Of a DNA stretch of 64,000 bases, positions 45,848-55,000 are shown piece by piece. Made by a program: the position numbers and the translations under genes. The notes below the pieces were generated by a model, which was not told the DNA's origin, did no database searches, and was given only the letters and a program-made list of their open reading frames with translations. This stretch comes from Dechloromonas sp. HYN0024 (GTDB lineage Bacteria > Pseudomonadota > Gammaproteobacteria > Burkholderiales > Rhodocyclaceae). Position 1 is the stretch's first letter. Each line of letters begins with the position of its first letter. The stretch covers positions 124,001 through 188,000 of the forward strand of contig NZ_CP031842.1 of NCBI RefSeq assembly GCF_003441615.1, given 5' to 3'.

Positions 45848-46576
45848 GTGACTGAGAGCGATAAGCTGGTGATGGGCGTTGAGACCGAGGCCCTGCTGAA
45901 AAACACGACGGCCCGCGAGTCCTGGCGGATATTCGGCATTATGTCAGAGTTCGTTGAGGCGACTGAACGTCTCGCCGCCATCCGGCCGGCCGTGACCATG
46001 TTCGGCAGCGCCCGCGTGCGGCCTGATTCACCCTATTACATGCTTGCCGAGCAGACCGCCCGCCTCCTGTCGGACTCCGGTTTTTCGGTCATTTCCGGCG
46101 GTGGCCCCGGCATCATGGAAGCCGCCAACAAAGGCGCCTTCTTTGGCAAGTCGCCCTCCGTCGGCCTCAACATCCAGCTGCCGCACGAACAGGCCAACAA
46201 TCCCTATCAGGATATTTCACAGACCTTCCGTCACTTCTTCGCCCGCAAGTACATGTTCGTCCGCTTCGCCAGCGCCTATGTCGTCATGCCCGGCGGTTTC
46301 GGTACGCTCGACGAACTGATGGAGGCGCTGACCCTGATCCAGACCGGCAAGGCACGCAAGATTCCGTTGATTCTCGTCTGTTCGGAATTCTGGGGCGGCA
46401 TGATCGACTGGTTCAGGGAGCGGCTGGTCAGCGAGGGGATGGTCGACGCCGAAGACATGAACCTTATCCAGCTTATCGATGAGCCGGAAAAAGTCGTCGA
46501 AGCCATTTTCAAGCACTACGAGGCTCGTCCATTCGGCCCACTGCCGAACGAACACGAGATGCTCCTCAACCTGTAA
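45848..46576 (+). CDS. LOG family protein (TIGR00730, lysine decarboxylase-like fold)
   Basis: The 242-residue Rossmann-fold protein has FGSARVRPDSPYY near residue 50, ISGGGPGIMEAANKGAF near residue 80 and the signature PGGFGTLDELMEALTLIQTGK near residue 147. LOG proteins hydrolyse nucleoside monophosphates to free base and ribose phosphate. The name lysine decarboxylase is historical. The GTG start has AAGGAG eight bases upstream. It is divergent from polA. Confidence 0.92.
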   Translation: MTESDKLVMGVETEALLKNTTARESWRIFGIMSEFVEATERLAAIRPAVTMFGSARVRPDSPYYMLAEQTARLLSDSGFSVISGGGPGIMEAANKGAFFGKSPSVGLNIQLPHEQANNPYQDISQTFRHFFARKYMFVRFASAYVVMPGGFGTLDELMEALTLIQTGKARKIPLILVCSEFWGGMIDWFRERLVSEGMVDAEDMNLIQLIDEPEKVVEAIFKHYEARPFGPLPNEHEMLLNL

Positions 46577-46606
46577 AATCGACACATCATCACCGAGGAT
46601 TCGAAC

Positions 46607-46936
46607 ATGCGCCGCCTTATTCCCCTACTGCTCCTTGCCGCCTTGCCTGTCTGGGCGCAGAAAGGCGATCTCCAGCCCTTGCCGGCTGTGCCGCCACCGC
46701 CACCGGGCATGGAAGCCTTCGATGAGGCACTCGAGCCGCAAGTCACCATTGTCAAACGCGAAACTGAGACCCGCGAGGAATACCGTATCAAAGGCAAGCT
46801 CTACATGGTCAAGGTGACGCCGGCAGTTGGTCCCGCCTACTACCTGGTCGACAACCATGGGGACGGCCAGTTCATCCAGGCCGATATCGCCCAGCCGGTG
46901 GTCAAGCCACCGATGTGGATCATCCATAGCTGGTAA
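46607..46936 (+). CDS. DUF2782 secreted protein
   Basis: The 109-residue protein has a signal peptide (MRRLIPLLLLAALPVWA), a proline-rich linker (VPPPPPGM) and the conserved core with VKRETETREEYRIKGKLYMVKVTP and YYLVDNHGDGQF. This pattern is seen in small betaproteobacterial proteins encoded between polA and thrB. Function is unknown. It is 3 nt before thrB and probably co-transcribed. Confidence 0.88.
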   Translation: MRRLIPLLLLAALPVWAQKGDLQPLPAVPPPPPGMEAFDEALEPQVTIVKRETETREEYRIKGKLYMVKVTPAVGPAYYLVDNHGDGQFIQADIAQPVVKPPMWIIHSW

Positions 46937-46939
46937 GGT

Positions 46940-47866
46940 TTGTCCGTCTATACCACGGTTGGTCGGGATGAGCTTGCTGTCTGGCTCCAGCCCCTCGGTC
47001 TCGGCGAACTGATTGATCATGCCGGCATCGCTGCCGGCATGCAGAACTCCAATTATTTTGTGACGACGGCCGCTGGTCGTTTCGTTCTGACGCTGTTCGA
47101 AGGCCTCGACACCTCCGCCCTCGATTTTTATCTTGCCTTGCAGGATAGCCTGGCGCACAGCGGCATTCCCTGTCCGCGCCCGTTGGCAGCCGGTGACGGG
47201 CGTCAATGGCGCTGGCTGGCCGGTAAACCCGCAGCCCTGCTCACCTGCCTGCCAGGTGCTGCCCTCGAATTGCCCAGGGCCACGCATTGCAAAGCGGTGG
47301 GTGATCTTTTGGCCCGCCTCCACCGGGCAGCGTTGCGCCTGCCCAATCCCTTGCCCAATCCGTGTGGTGAAGCCTGGCGGCAGGCGACGGGCGAAAGCCT
47401 GTTACCGATGCTCGCGCCGGAAGAGCGCGCATTGCTGGCTGATGAACTGGCTTTCCAGTCGGCTCAGGATTATTCGGCTTTGCCGCGCGGCATCATTCAC
47501 GCCGACCTCTTTCGCGACAATGTGTTGTGGGATTGCGATGATCGACTGTCCGGCATCCTCGATTTCTACTTCGCGGGCGAGGATGTCCTGCTCTTTGATC
47601 TGGCCGTTGTCGCCAACGACTGGTGTGCTGACGAGATGGCGCTGGATGCGCTGATCGCCGGCTATCAAGGACAACGTCCGCTGAGCGAGGCTGAAAGAGT
47701 CGCCTGGCCGGCCATGCGGCGGGCTGCCGCCTTGCGTTTCTGGTTGCTCCGGCTGGAAGTCAGGCATCGGCCACGGCGGGGAGAAGTGGTAACGATCAAG
47801 AATCCGACACACTTTCAGCACATGTTGGCGCGTTTTCGCCTTGCTCCCGAAGCGCTGCCCCGTTAG
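46940..47866 (+). CDS. thrB: Homoserine kinase (aminoglycoside-phosphotransferase-fold type)
   Basis: This ThrB phosphorylates homoserine for threonine synthesis. The 308-residue protein is the APH-fold type used by beta- and many gammaproteobacteria, not the GHMP type of E. coli. SVYTTVGRDELAVWL opens the protein, GMQNSNYFV lies near residue 34, the catalytic loop GIIHADLFRDNVLW near residue 185 contains the Asp and Asn, and ILDFYFAGEDVLLFDLA near residue 205 provides metal-binding acids. It starts at TTG 46940, supported by its position 3 nt after DUF2782. Confidence 0.94.
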   Translation: MSVYTTVGRDELAVWLQPLGLGELIDHAGIAAGMQNSNYFVTTAAGRFVLTLFEGLDTSALDFYLALQDSLAHSGIPCPRPLAAGDGRQWRWLAGKPAALLTCLPGAALELPRATHCKAVGDLLARLHRAALRLPNPLPNPCGEAWRQATGESLLPMLAPEERALLADELAFQSAQDYSALPRGIIHADLFRDNVLWDCDDRLSGILDFYFAGEDVLLFDLAVVANDWCADEMALDALIAGYQGQRPLSEAERVAWPAMRRAAALRFWLLRLEVRHRPRRGEVVTIKNPTHFQHMLARFRLAPEALPR

Positions 47867-47875
47867 CATCCGCGC

Positions 47876-48622
47876 ATGAGCGAAACTCCTGTTTTCCCGA
47901 TGGCGCCGACCCGTTTTACGGGCGACAGCCGTGAAGTCGATCCCGGTGCCTGTTTTGACTGGCTGCGTCAGGGCTGGACCATGTTCCTCGTTAATCCGGG
48001 GGTGTGGATCGGCAGTACGGTCCTGTTACTGATCATGCTCATGGCCATTTCCATCGTGCCCCTGTTTGGGCAGATCGCTGCGCACCTGCTGGTGCCGCTC
48101 TTCGGGGCGGGCATGATCAAGCTGTGCCGACGCCTGGGTGAGGGTGAAGAGCCTGAAATTGCCGATCTGTTTGCCGGTTTTCGCCATAATGCCGGGCAAT
48201 TGGTCATGGTTGGCGTCTTCTTTGCGATGGGAATCTTCGGCATTGCCTTCGTCGCCTTTTTGCTCGTCAGCGGCGGCATCATTGGCGGAGGCATCACTGG
48301 CAAGGTCGCCGGCTTCGGCATTGCCCTTGGCGGTGTCATGCTGGCCGGATTGCTCGTCATGGTGCTGTCGGTACCGGTCATTATGGCGACCTGGTTCGCG
48401 CCAGCCCTGGTTTTGCTGCACGACATGCAAGCGCTCGATGCGATGAAAGCGAGCTTTGCCGCCGGAGCCAAAAATTTCCTGCCGATGGCCATCTTTGCCA
48501 TTTTTCTCGTGGTGGCGCTGTTCTTCGCCATGCTGCCGGTCGGCATGGGCTTGCTCCTGCTCCTGCCGGTTGCCTCCGGCGCGGTCTACGTCTCCTACCG
48601 CGACATCTTCGTGGGGAGTTGA
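47876..48622 (+). CDS. BPSS1780-family membrane protein (first of tandem pair)
   Basis: The 248-residue integral membrane protein has about six helices and an N-terminal cytosolic segment with DPGACFDWLRQGWTMFLVNPGVW. The ending MGLLLLLPVASGAVYVSYRDIF is typical of the BPSS1780 family of betaproteobacteria. Function is unknown. It is paralogous to the next gene: both have a hydrophobic core and the closing CYRDIF/SYRDIF motif. It lies 9 nt after thrB. Confidence 0.82.
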   Translation: MSETPVFPMAPTRFTGDSREVDPGACFDWLRQGWTMFLVNPGVWIGSTVLLLIMLMAISIVPLFGQIAAHLLVPLFGAGMIKLCRRLGEGEEPEIADLFAGFRHNAGQLVMVGVFFAMGIFGIAFVAFLLVSGGIIGGGITGKVAGFGIALGGVMLAGLLVMVLSVPVIMATWFAPALVLLHDMQALDAMKASFAAGAKNFLPMAIFAIFLVVALFFAMLPVGMGLLLLLPVASGAVYVSYRDIFVGS

Positions 48623-48624
48623 GC

Positions 48625-49398
48625 ATGCGCGCCCAGACACTGCCTTCGGCCGCGGGCTGGAGCTGGATAATGACCGGCTTTGCCATCTTCCGCCGTAATC
48701 CGCTGGTGCTCGGCATGCTCGTGCTGACCTACTGGTTTACGGTGATTTTCCTCAATATTCTGCCCTTTATCGGCACACTGGCCGCCTCGCTGATTATCCC
48801 GGGGCTGTCGGTTGGCCTCATGCAGGCGGCCCGTCAGGTCGAACGCGGTCAGCCGATTGGCGTACAGACCCTGTTCGGCAGCCTGAAGGAAAACGGCCGC
48901 ACCCTGATCGCTCTTGGTGCCCTCTACCTGTGCTGCACGCTCGGCATTCTCGGCCTGTCCGCGTTGCTTGATGGTGGTGACATGTTTCATTTCATGATGG
49001 CCAGTAGCCGCGCCGAAAGACTTGCCGCCGAAGACGCTGATTTCATCGCGCCGGCACTATTCGTCATGGTCATGATGACGCCGGTCATGATGGCCTACTG
49101 GTTTGCCCCGGTGCTTGCTGCCTGGCACCACCTGTCGCTGGGGCGCTCGCTGTTCTTCAGCCTGGTCGCCTGCTGGATCAACTGGCGGGCTTTCCTTGTT
49201 TATGGTGTTGGCCTGATGTTGGTGGCCGGCATCGCGCCCGGCGTCCTGCTCGGTCTGTTGCTGCTGATTTTTCCCGATGCAGCGAATTTCATTGCGGCCG
49301 TTATTACCATGCCGATGGTGCTGGTCATAGCGCCGACCGTGTTCGCCAGTTTCTACGCCTGTTACCGCGACATCTTCGGCATCTCCGAAATTGTCTGA
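48625..49398 (+). CDS. BPSS1780-family membrane protein (second of tandem pair)
   Basis: The 257-residue membrane protein has MRAQTLPSAAGWSWIMTGFAIF, about six helices, MMTPVMMAYWFAPVLAAWHHLSL near residue 150 and a terminal SFYACYRDIFG motif matching its upstream paralogue. The ATG at 48625 has GGGGAG six bases upstream; a TTG two codons earlier is the alternative. It overlaps nadD by 8 nt. Role unknown. Confidence 0.82.
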   Translation: MRAQTLPSAAGWSWIMTGFAIFRRNPLVLGMLVLTYWFTVIFLNILPFIGTLAASLIIPGLSVGLMQAARQVERGQPIGVQTLFGSLKENGRTLIALGALYLCCTLGILGLSALLDGGDMFHFMMASSRAERLAAEDADFIAPALFVMVMMTPVMMAYWFAPVLAAWHHLSLGRSLFFSLVACWINWRAFLVYGVGLMLVAGIAPGVLLGLLLLIFPDAANFIAAVITMPMVLVIAPTVFASFYACYRDIFGISEIV

Positions 49399-50044
49399 GC
49401 CGCTCGGCCTCTTCGGAGGCACCTTCGACCCCGTCCATTTTGGTCATCTCAGGCTGGCTGAGGAGGCCGTCGCCCATCTCGGGCTGGGGGGGGTGCGCTG
49501 GATTCCGGCCGGTCAGCCGCCGCATCGCGGCACGCCTCAAGTTACGGCGGGGCAGCGTCTGGAGATGGTGCTGCGGGCCGCCGATAACAATGACCGATTT
49601 TCTGTCGATACCAGCGAAGTCGACGCCGCAGTCCCAAGCTATACGGTGCACACGCTCGAGCGCTTGCGCCAGGAGCTCGGGGCCGATCAGTCGCTGGTCC
49701 TGCTCGTCGGGGCCGATGCCTTTGCCGGCCTGGCCAGTTGGCATCGCTGGCGCGACATTTTTGCTCTGGCGCATGTGGCCGTGTCGCACCGGCCGGGTTT
49801 TCCGGTGGAGGCGAGCAGCCTGCCACATGAACTGGCGACCGAATTTTACGACCGTCGCCTGAGTGATGTCGGCGGGCTGAAACAATCGCCAGCCGGGGGC
49901 ATTGTCACTTTTGCCATGACCCAACTCGCCATCTCGGCGACGCAAATCCGCAAGCTGTTGGCCAACGGTTTATCGGCGCGTTATTTGCTGCCCGATGCCG
50001 TTCTCGACTATATTCACCTTCACCAACTCTATAAAAGTACCTGA
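49391..50044 (+). CDS. nadD: Nicotinate-nucleotide adenylyltransferase
   Basis: NadD converts nicotinate mononucleotide and ATP to deamido-NAD. The 217-residue nucleotidyltransferase has GLFGGTFDPVHFGHLRLAE near residue 6 with the HxGH motif, WIPAGQPPHR near residue 37 and the C-terminal ISATQIRKLLANG near residue 182. It starts at TTG 49391, overlapping the preceding gene, and its stop overlaps the rsfS start (TGATG). It opens the nadD-rsfS-rlmH-maf operon. Confidence 0.95.
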   Translation: MSEPLGLFGGTFDPVHFGHLRLAEEAVAHLGLGGVRWIPAGQPPHRGTPQVTAGQRLEMVLRAADNNDRFSVDTSEVDAAVPSYTVHTLERLRQELGADQSLVLLVGADAFAGLASWHRWRDIFALAHVAVSHRPGFPVEASSLPHELATEFYDRRLSDVGGLKQSPAGGIVTFAMTQLAISATQIRKLLANGLSARYLLPDAVLDYIHLHQLYKST

Positions 50045-50409
50045 TGGACATCCGCAAGCTGCAAAAAATTATCGTTTCCGCCCTCGAAGACATCAAGGGC
50101 AAGGACATCGAAGTCATCAACACATCGAAGCTGACGTCGATGTTCGATCGCATCGTCATCGCCACCGGTGACTCCAACCGCCAGGTCAAGTCGCTGGCCA
50201 GCAACGTCCAGGAAAAGGTCAAGGAAGCTGGTGCCGAAGTCATCTCGACCGAGGGCGAAGACGGCGGTGAATGGGTGCTGGTTGACCTCGGCGATATCGT
50301 CGTCCATGTCATGCAACCCAACGTGCGTCAGTACTACAACCTTGAAGAACTCTGGTCAGCCACCCCTGCCCAGCGTCGCAAGGCCGTGGAGCAGGCCCGC
50401 GACGCATGA
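50044..50409 (+). CDS. rsfS: Ribosome silencing factor RsfS
   Basis: RsfS binds ribosomal protein L14 and blocks subunit joining under starvation. The 121-residue protein has [35 protein letters not shown], with the family S/T-x-x-T-D-x-x-V/I-like pattern (split here about residues 18-52), and ends with [22 protein letters not shown]. Length and neighbours nadD and rlmH are canonical. Confidence 0.96.
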   Translation: MDIRKLQKIIVSALEDIKGKDIEVINTSKLTSMFDRIVIATGDSNRQVKSLASNVQEKVKEAGAEVISTEGEDGGEWVLVDLGDIVVHVMQPNVRQYYNLEELWSATPAQRRKAVEQARDA

Positions 50410-50876
50410 AGTTGGCGGTGCTCGCCGTCGGCCATCGTCAGCCAGCGTGGGTGAACGAAGGCTGTGCCGAGTACCTCAAGCGCATGCCGCGCGAACTGCC
50501 GGCTAGCGTCACTGAGATCAAGCCTGAAGCACGTGGTTCCAAAACCCGCGAACAATTGCTCGCCGCCGAGAAGGGCCGCATCCGCGATGCCTTGCCGGGC
50601 AGTTGCCGGATTGTCGTGCTCGATGAGAAAGGTGACGACCTGACCACCCTCAAGCTGGCCAAGAGGCTGGAGGTCTGGATGCAGGACGGGCGCGACGTAG
50701 CCTTGCTGATCGGTGGCGCCGACGGACTGGATGAGGAATTCAAGGCGCAGGCTGACGACCGTTTGCGGCTGTCCAGTCTGACACTTCCACATGGCATGGC
50801 GCGTCTGCTATTGTGTGAACAGTTGTATCGTGCTGTCAGCGTCCTGAAAAACCATCCATACCACCGGGAGGGGTGA
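50406..50876 (+). CDS. rlmH: 23S rRNA pseudouridine-1915 N3-methyltransferase
   Basis: This SPOUT-class enzyme methylates pseudouridine 1915 in helix 69 of 23S rRNA. The 156-residue protein has [25 protein letters not shown] at the N-terminus, [15 protein letters not shown] near residue 98, and the knotted C-terminus [19 protein letters not shown]. The size matches E. coli RlmH (155). It overlaps rsfS by 4 nt. Confidence 0.97.
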   Translation: MKLAVLAVGHRQPAWVNEGCAEYLKRMPRELPASVTEIKPEARGSKTREQLLAAEKGRIRDALPGSCRIVVLDEKGDDLTTLKLAKRLEVWMQDGRDVALLIGGADGLDEEFKAQADDRLRLSSLTLPHGMARLLLCEQLYRAVSVLKNHPYHREG

Positions 50877-51481
50877 TGCGTATCTATCTAGCTTCGCGCA
50901 GCCCGCGCCGTCGCGAGTTGCTGCATCAGATCGGCATTGACTTCGATACGGTCGTCTTTCGCGACGGTAAGCGGGCCGATAGCGAAACTGATGAAACGCC
51001 ACTGGTCGGTGAGGCTCCCGTTGATTACGTCGAACGCGTAGCCAGGGCCAAGGCGGTGCATGGCCAGCGCATTGTCAAGGAGCGCCGCCTGCCGATGCGT
51101 CCCGTCCTGTCGGCTGATACGACACTTGAACTGGATGGGGAAATTATCGGCAAACCGGTCGACCGGGCCGATGCCGCCGCCATCCTGCGTCGCCTGTCGG
51201 GGCGCACGCATCGTGTGCTAACGGGGGTTGCCGTCGATCATCAGGGGCGGAGCGAATATGTGTTGTCGACCAGTGAAGTAACCTTCCGCGAAATCGACGA
51301 TGGCGAAATCCGCCAGTACGTGATGAGCGGCGAACCGATGGACAAGGCCGGTGCCTATGGCATCCAGGGGCGTGCCGGCATGTTCGTGGCCCACCTTGCC
51401 GGCAGCTATACCGGGGTCATGGGGCTGCCCGTTTGTGAAACTGGCGAGTTACTCAAGCGTTTGGGCTTTCGTCCTCTTTGA
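50876..51481 (+). CDS. maf: Maf-family nucleoside triphosphate pyrophosphatase
   Basis: Maf hydrolyses non-canonical or excess nucleoside triphosphates and was first named for septum effects. The 201-residue protein has IYLASRSPRRRELLHQIG near residue 3, VLSADTTLELDGEIIGKP near residue 78, and GAYGIQGRAGMFVAHLAGSYTGVMGLP near residue 158, the standard Maf motifs. The ATG at 50876 follows GGGAGGGG; a GTG one codon earlier is possible. The 3' end overlaps the convergent phosphopantetheinyl transferase gene by 29 nt. The usual next gene, rng, is 10 kb away. Confidence 0.95.
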   Translation: MRIYLASRSPRRRELLHQIGIDFDTVVFRDGKRADSETDETPLVGEAPVDYVERVARAKAVHGQRIVKERRLPMRPVLSADTTLELDGEIIGKPVDRADAAAILRRLSGRTHRVLTGVAVDHQGRSEYVLSTSEVTFREIDDGEIRQYVMSGEPMDKAGAYGIQGRAGMFVAHLAGSYTGVMGLPVCETGELLKRLGFRPL

Positions 51482-52040
51482 GCGTTGCCATGGCGCCGGT
51501 GTAGCCGGCCGGCAAGGCCAGTTTTTGCGTCCGGCATGGCAGCAGTTTCTCCGCCAAGGCCGTGCTCCATTCTTCCAGTCCTAAACCCAGGCATTTCAGG
51601 CTGGCCTCGTGTTTCGCCCAGTCCTGCGCAAATTGCATCAACTGTGCCGATGCCGGTAGCTCGGCGATTCGGCGGGCGCTGTCCGGGCCGAGATAGTCGC
51701 GGGCCAGTACTGCGATTTCTTCCTCTGGGAGCGGAGATGCCGGAACTCGAAGCAGATCGACGCCAATCGGGCCGGAATAATTGATGGCGACGAGCGAAAG
51801 TCCGCTTTCATGGCTGACTGAAATGCCGATCCGCCGATCTGTTCCGGCGATCTGTATTGGCTGACCTGGTACCGAGATCAGTTCGACCTGACCAAGTATT
51901 TCCCTGAGCACCTCACGAACGATCTGCCGGGCTGTCGAACGAAGCGACGTATCAGGCGTAGGGACGCCAACAATCAGCAACTCCGGTGTCTTGTCGAAGG
52001 TGACCGGCCAGTGCAGGACGGCCGCTGCACTGTGATTCAT
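51453..52040 (-). CDS. 4'-phosphopantetheinyl transferase
   Basis: This enzyme transfers phosphopantetheine from CoA to the Ser of a carrier domain. The 195-residue Sfp/AcpT-like protein has GISVSHESGLSLVAI near residue 71, the metal-binding IGVDLLRV near residue 91, and WAKHEASLKCLG near residue 140, corresponding to the WxxKEAxxK motif with His inserted at the usual Lys-Glu junction position. It is 1 nt downstream of the large synthetase gene on the same strand, so it is almost surely dedicated to its T domain. Confidence 0.85.
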   Translation of the reverse strand: MNHSAAAVLHWPVTFDKTPELLIVGVPTPDTSLRSTARQIVREVLREILGQVELISVPGQPIQIAGTDRRIGISVSHESGLSLVAINYSGPIGVDLLRVPASPLPEEEIAVLARDYLGPDSARRIAELPASAQLMQFAQDWAKHEASLKCLGLGLEEWSTALAEKLLPCRTQKLALPAGYTGAMATLKEDESPNA

Positions 52041-52041
52041 C

Positions 52042-55000
52042 TCAACGGCTGGCCGGTGCGGCCGGGCAACCCGACCAGCTTGATCCGGCCGGCAGGCTTT
52101 CGCCCTTCATGACCAGCGACAAAGGGCCGAGGCGGACGTTATCGCCGACCACGGCACCATAGAGAATGGTCGTACGTGGCCCGACATAGACACGCTGACC
52201 GATATCGACCAGATCGATTTTCATGACGCGGTCTTCGAACAGGTGGGTTTGCGGACAGGCCAGACTATTCAGTTCGCTATAGTCGCCGATGCGGACGCAG
52301 TCGAATTCGGTGACATCGGTGGTGTCGAGATAGACGCCACGTCCGATGCGGCAGCCCAGCATGTTGAGGGCGAGTGGTAGCCAGGGCGTGCCGCGCAGGT
52401 AATTCATCAAGTTCGGTACAGCCATGCCGACGTAGAGGCTGGTGATCGCTTCGGAGGTCCAGACAAAGGGTGTCCACATCGGCACCGAGTGCGTCTTGTA
52501 ACGCCAGATGCACAACCATTTTAGAACGGCGACGAAGATGATGGTGCTCAGGCTGAAAAAGACGCCAGCTCCGGTCAGCAGGGCACAGACATCACGCCAG
52601 CGGCCGGCTTCGGCCAGCGGCATGACGTTAATCACGACGGTGTAGCCAACGGCGATGACCAGCGCGTGCGGTGAAATGATGCGAAAGGCTTCAACTACCG
52701 CACGACCAAGTCGGCGTAGTGGTGACGGTCGGAAGGTCAGTGCCTCTGGGTAGCCTGCGGTCTGCTCGCGGGCCGGCAGATTGATCGGCGGCGAACCGAG
52801 CCAGGTATCGCCCGGCTGCATCCGCTCATTGGCCGGGGCGCGCGACTGGACGCCGATCAGCACATTTTCCGGCAGGGTCGTGCCGTCCGGAATGTAGGCA
52901 CCATTGCCGACAAAGCTGCGGCGTGAAACGACCGTCGGCTTCATGGTCATCCAGCCACCATCGACTTCTTCGTCGCCGAGCATGACGGCATCGGCGATAA
53001 AGGTCTCATCGCCCAGGGTCAGCAGATCGGGAACCAGGCCTTGTGCGGTGGAGATTTCAGCATCGCGGCCGACCTTGGCACCGAGCAGGCGATACCAGAA
53101 CGGCGCGTAGACCGTGGCGTAGATACCGTGCAGGATGTTCAGGCTCGACTCCTGAATCTGGTTGACCAGCCAGCGGCTGCAATAGACCCGGCTGTGGATC
53201 GGCCAGCTGCCCGCCTGCAGTCGTGGCATCAGCGTCCAGCGCAGGAGGGCGGAGCTGAGGATGGTGCCGACAATGAGTACGGCCGTGCCGGGGAAGGCGA
53301 GGGCAAAATATTTGCACAGCTGCACAATGATTGGCGTATTGCTCAGCACTTCCGGCGTTGGGTCGACATCCAGCCAGTCCACGAGCATGAAGCTGGGGAA
53401 GACCGGCATGAAAAAGATGGTGGCGGTGGCCAGCATGCCGAGTACGTAGAAAAGTCCTTCGCGGGCCAGTCGCGTTTCTGAAACCTCGGGGCGGGGCGGC
53501 AGGGATTCCGGATCGAATTCGCCGATGTCGCGTGCCGGCGAGCCGAGCCAGATGCGCCGGGGCGGCATTACCTGCCCTTCGCTCAGGGCTGATTGCGCTT
53601 CCAGATGGCCGTAGCAGCCGATTTTTGTATTGCCTTCGACGACGGCGTAAGAACCGATGCAGACATTGTCTTCAATGGTAATCGAGCCAAGGTGAAGCTG
53701 GCCGCGTTCAACCCGCGCGTTCTCAAGGTTGGCGGCATTGCCGATGCTGACGCCGTCGCCGATTTGCAGCAGTTCGGGGACGCGCAGGGTGACATTGCCG
53801 ATGATTGTTTCGCTGCCGATGCGGGCGCCCAGGGCTCGCAGCCACCAGATGTTGAGCGGCGAACTGCTGAGCATGTAAACCGGCGCCCCTTCGATCAGCC
53901 GGTTGGCACACCACCAGCGGAAATAGGTCAGGCCCCACAATGGATAGCTGCCGGCTTTCAGTCGCCCGGCAATGAGCCATTTGCCGACAATGGCAAAAAC
54001 AAAACCGAGCAGTGTGGCGATCAGGAATACGCCGGCAGAAATGGCGACGGCCACGGCGATAGAGTCGCCGGGGTCACCGGTGAAATAGTGGTAGGTGAAG
54101 AAGGGAGCCAGCCATTGCCCCATGCGCAGGCCAACCAGCGGCGGCAGGACAAGGGCCTGAGCCAGGCCGCAAAGCCAGCGGCGATGGGTTGGTGGTGGCG
54201 TCCATTCAGTCGCGCTGGCATCGGTGGCGACTTCGACGGTGGCGTCGAGCGCTGCGGCGATCAGGCCAAGGCGGCGGTGAACATAAATGTCGCGGACGGA
54301 AAATCCGGCAAAGCGGGCCTCCTGGCGCAGCGTCGAAGCCAGGCGGGCGGCAAGCAGGGAGTGGCCGCCGAGGTCAGCAAAGAAATCGGCCCCGCGCTTG
54401 ATGGCCTGACCGGGGAAGAGGCGAGTCAGCGCCGCGAAGAGAATTTCTTCGGCTGGCGACTCCGGCGTATCGGAGTCGCCGGGAGCGCCGGCTGGCAGTT
54501 CGAGCGGCCGGGCCCGGAGGGCCTTGCGGTCAATCTTGCCGGATGTCAGGCGCGGCATCTCAGCCAGCATCTCGACCTGCGAAGGCACCATGTAGGGCGG
54601 CAAAATCTTCGCCAGTTCGCTGCGCAGTGCAGGGCCGGTGATCGTCTCACGGTCGTCGACAATGAGGTAGGCGACCAGTCGCTCGATACCTTCATCCTGG
54701 CGCAGGATGACAGCGGCTGTGCCAACCCCCGGCTGGCGGGTCAAGGCAGCTTCAATTTCGCCCAGCTCGACACGGAAACCGCGAATCTTGACCTGGTCGT
54801 CGGTCCGGCCCAGGCAGTGAATTTGCCCACTTTCGTCGATGCGGGCGAGGTCGCCGGTGCGGTACAGGCGGCTTTCATGAGGATTGGCGGCCCACGGGTT
54901 ATCGAGGAATTTTTCTGCCGTCAGATCCGGTCGCCCCAGGTAGCCGGCGGCGACCCCCGGGCCGGTGATGCACAGTTCGCCGGTTTCTCCCTGTGGCAGC

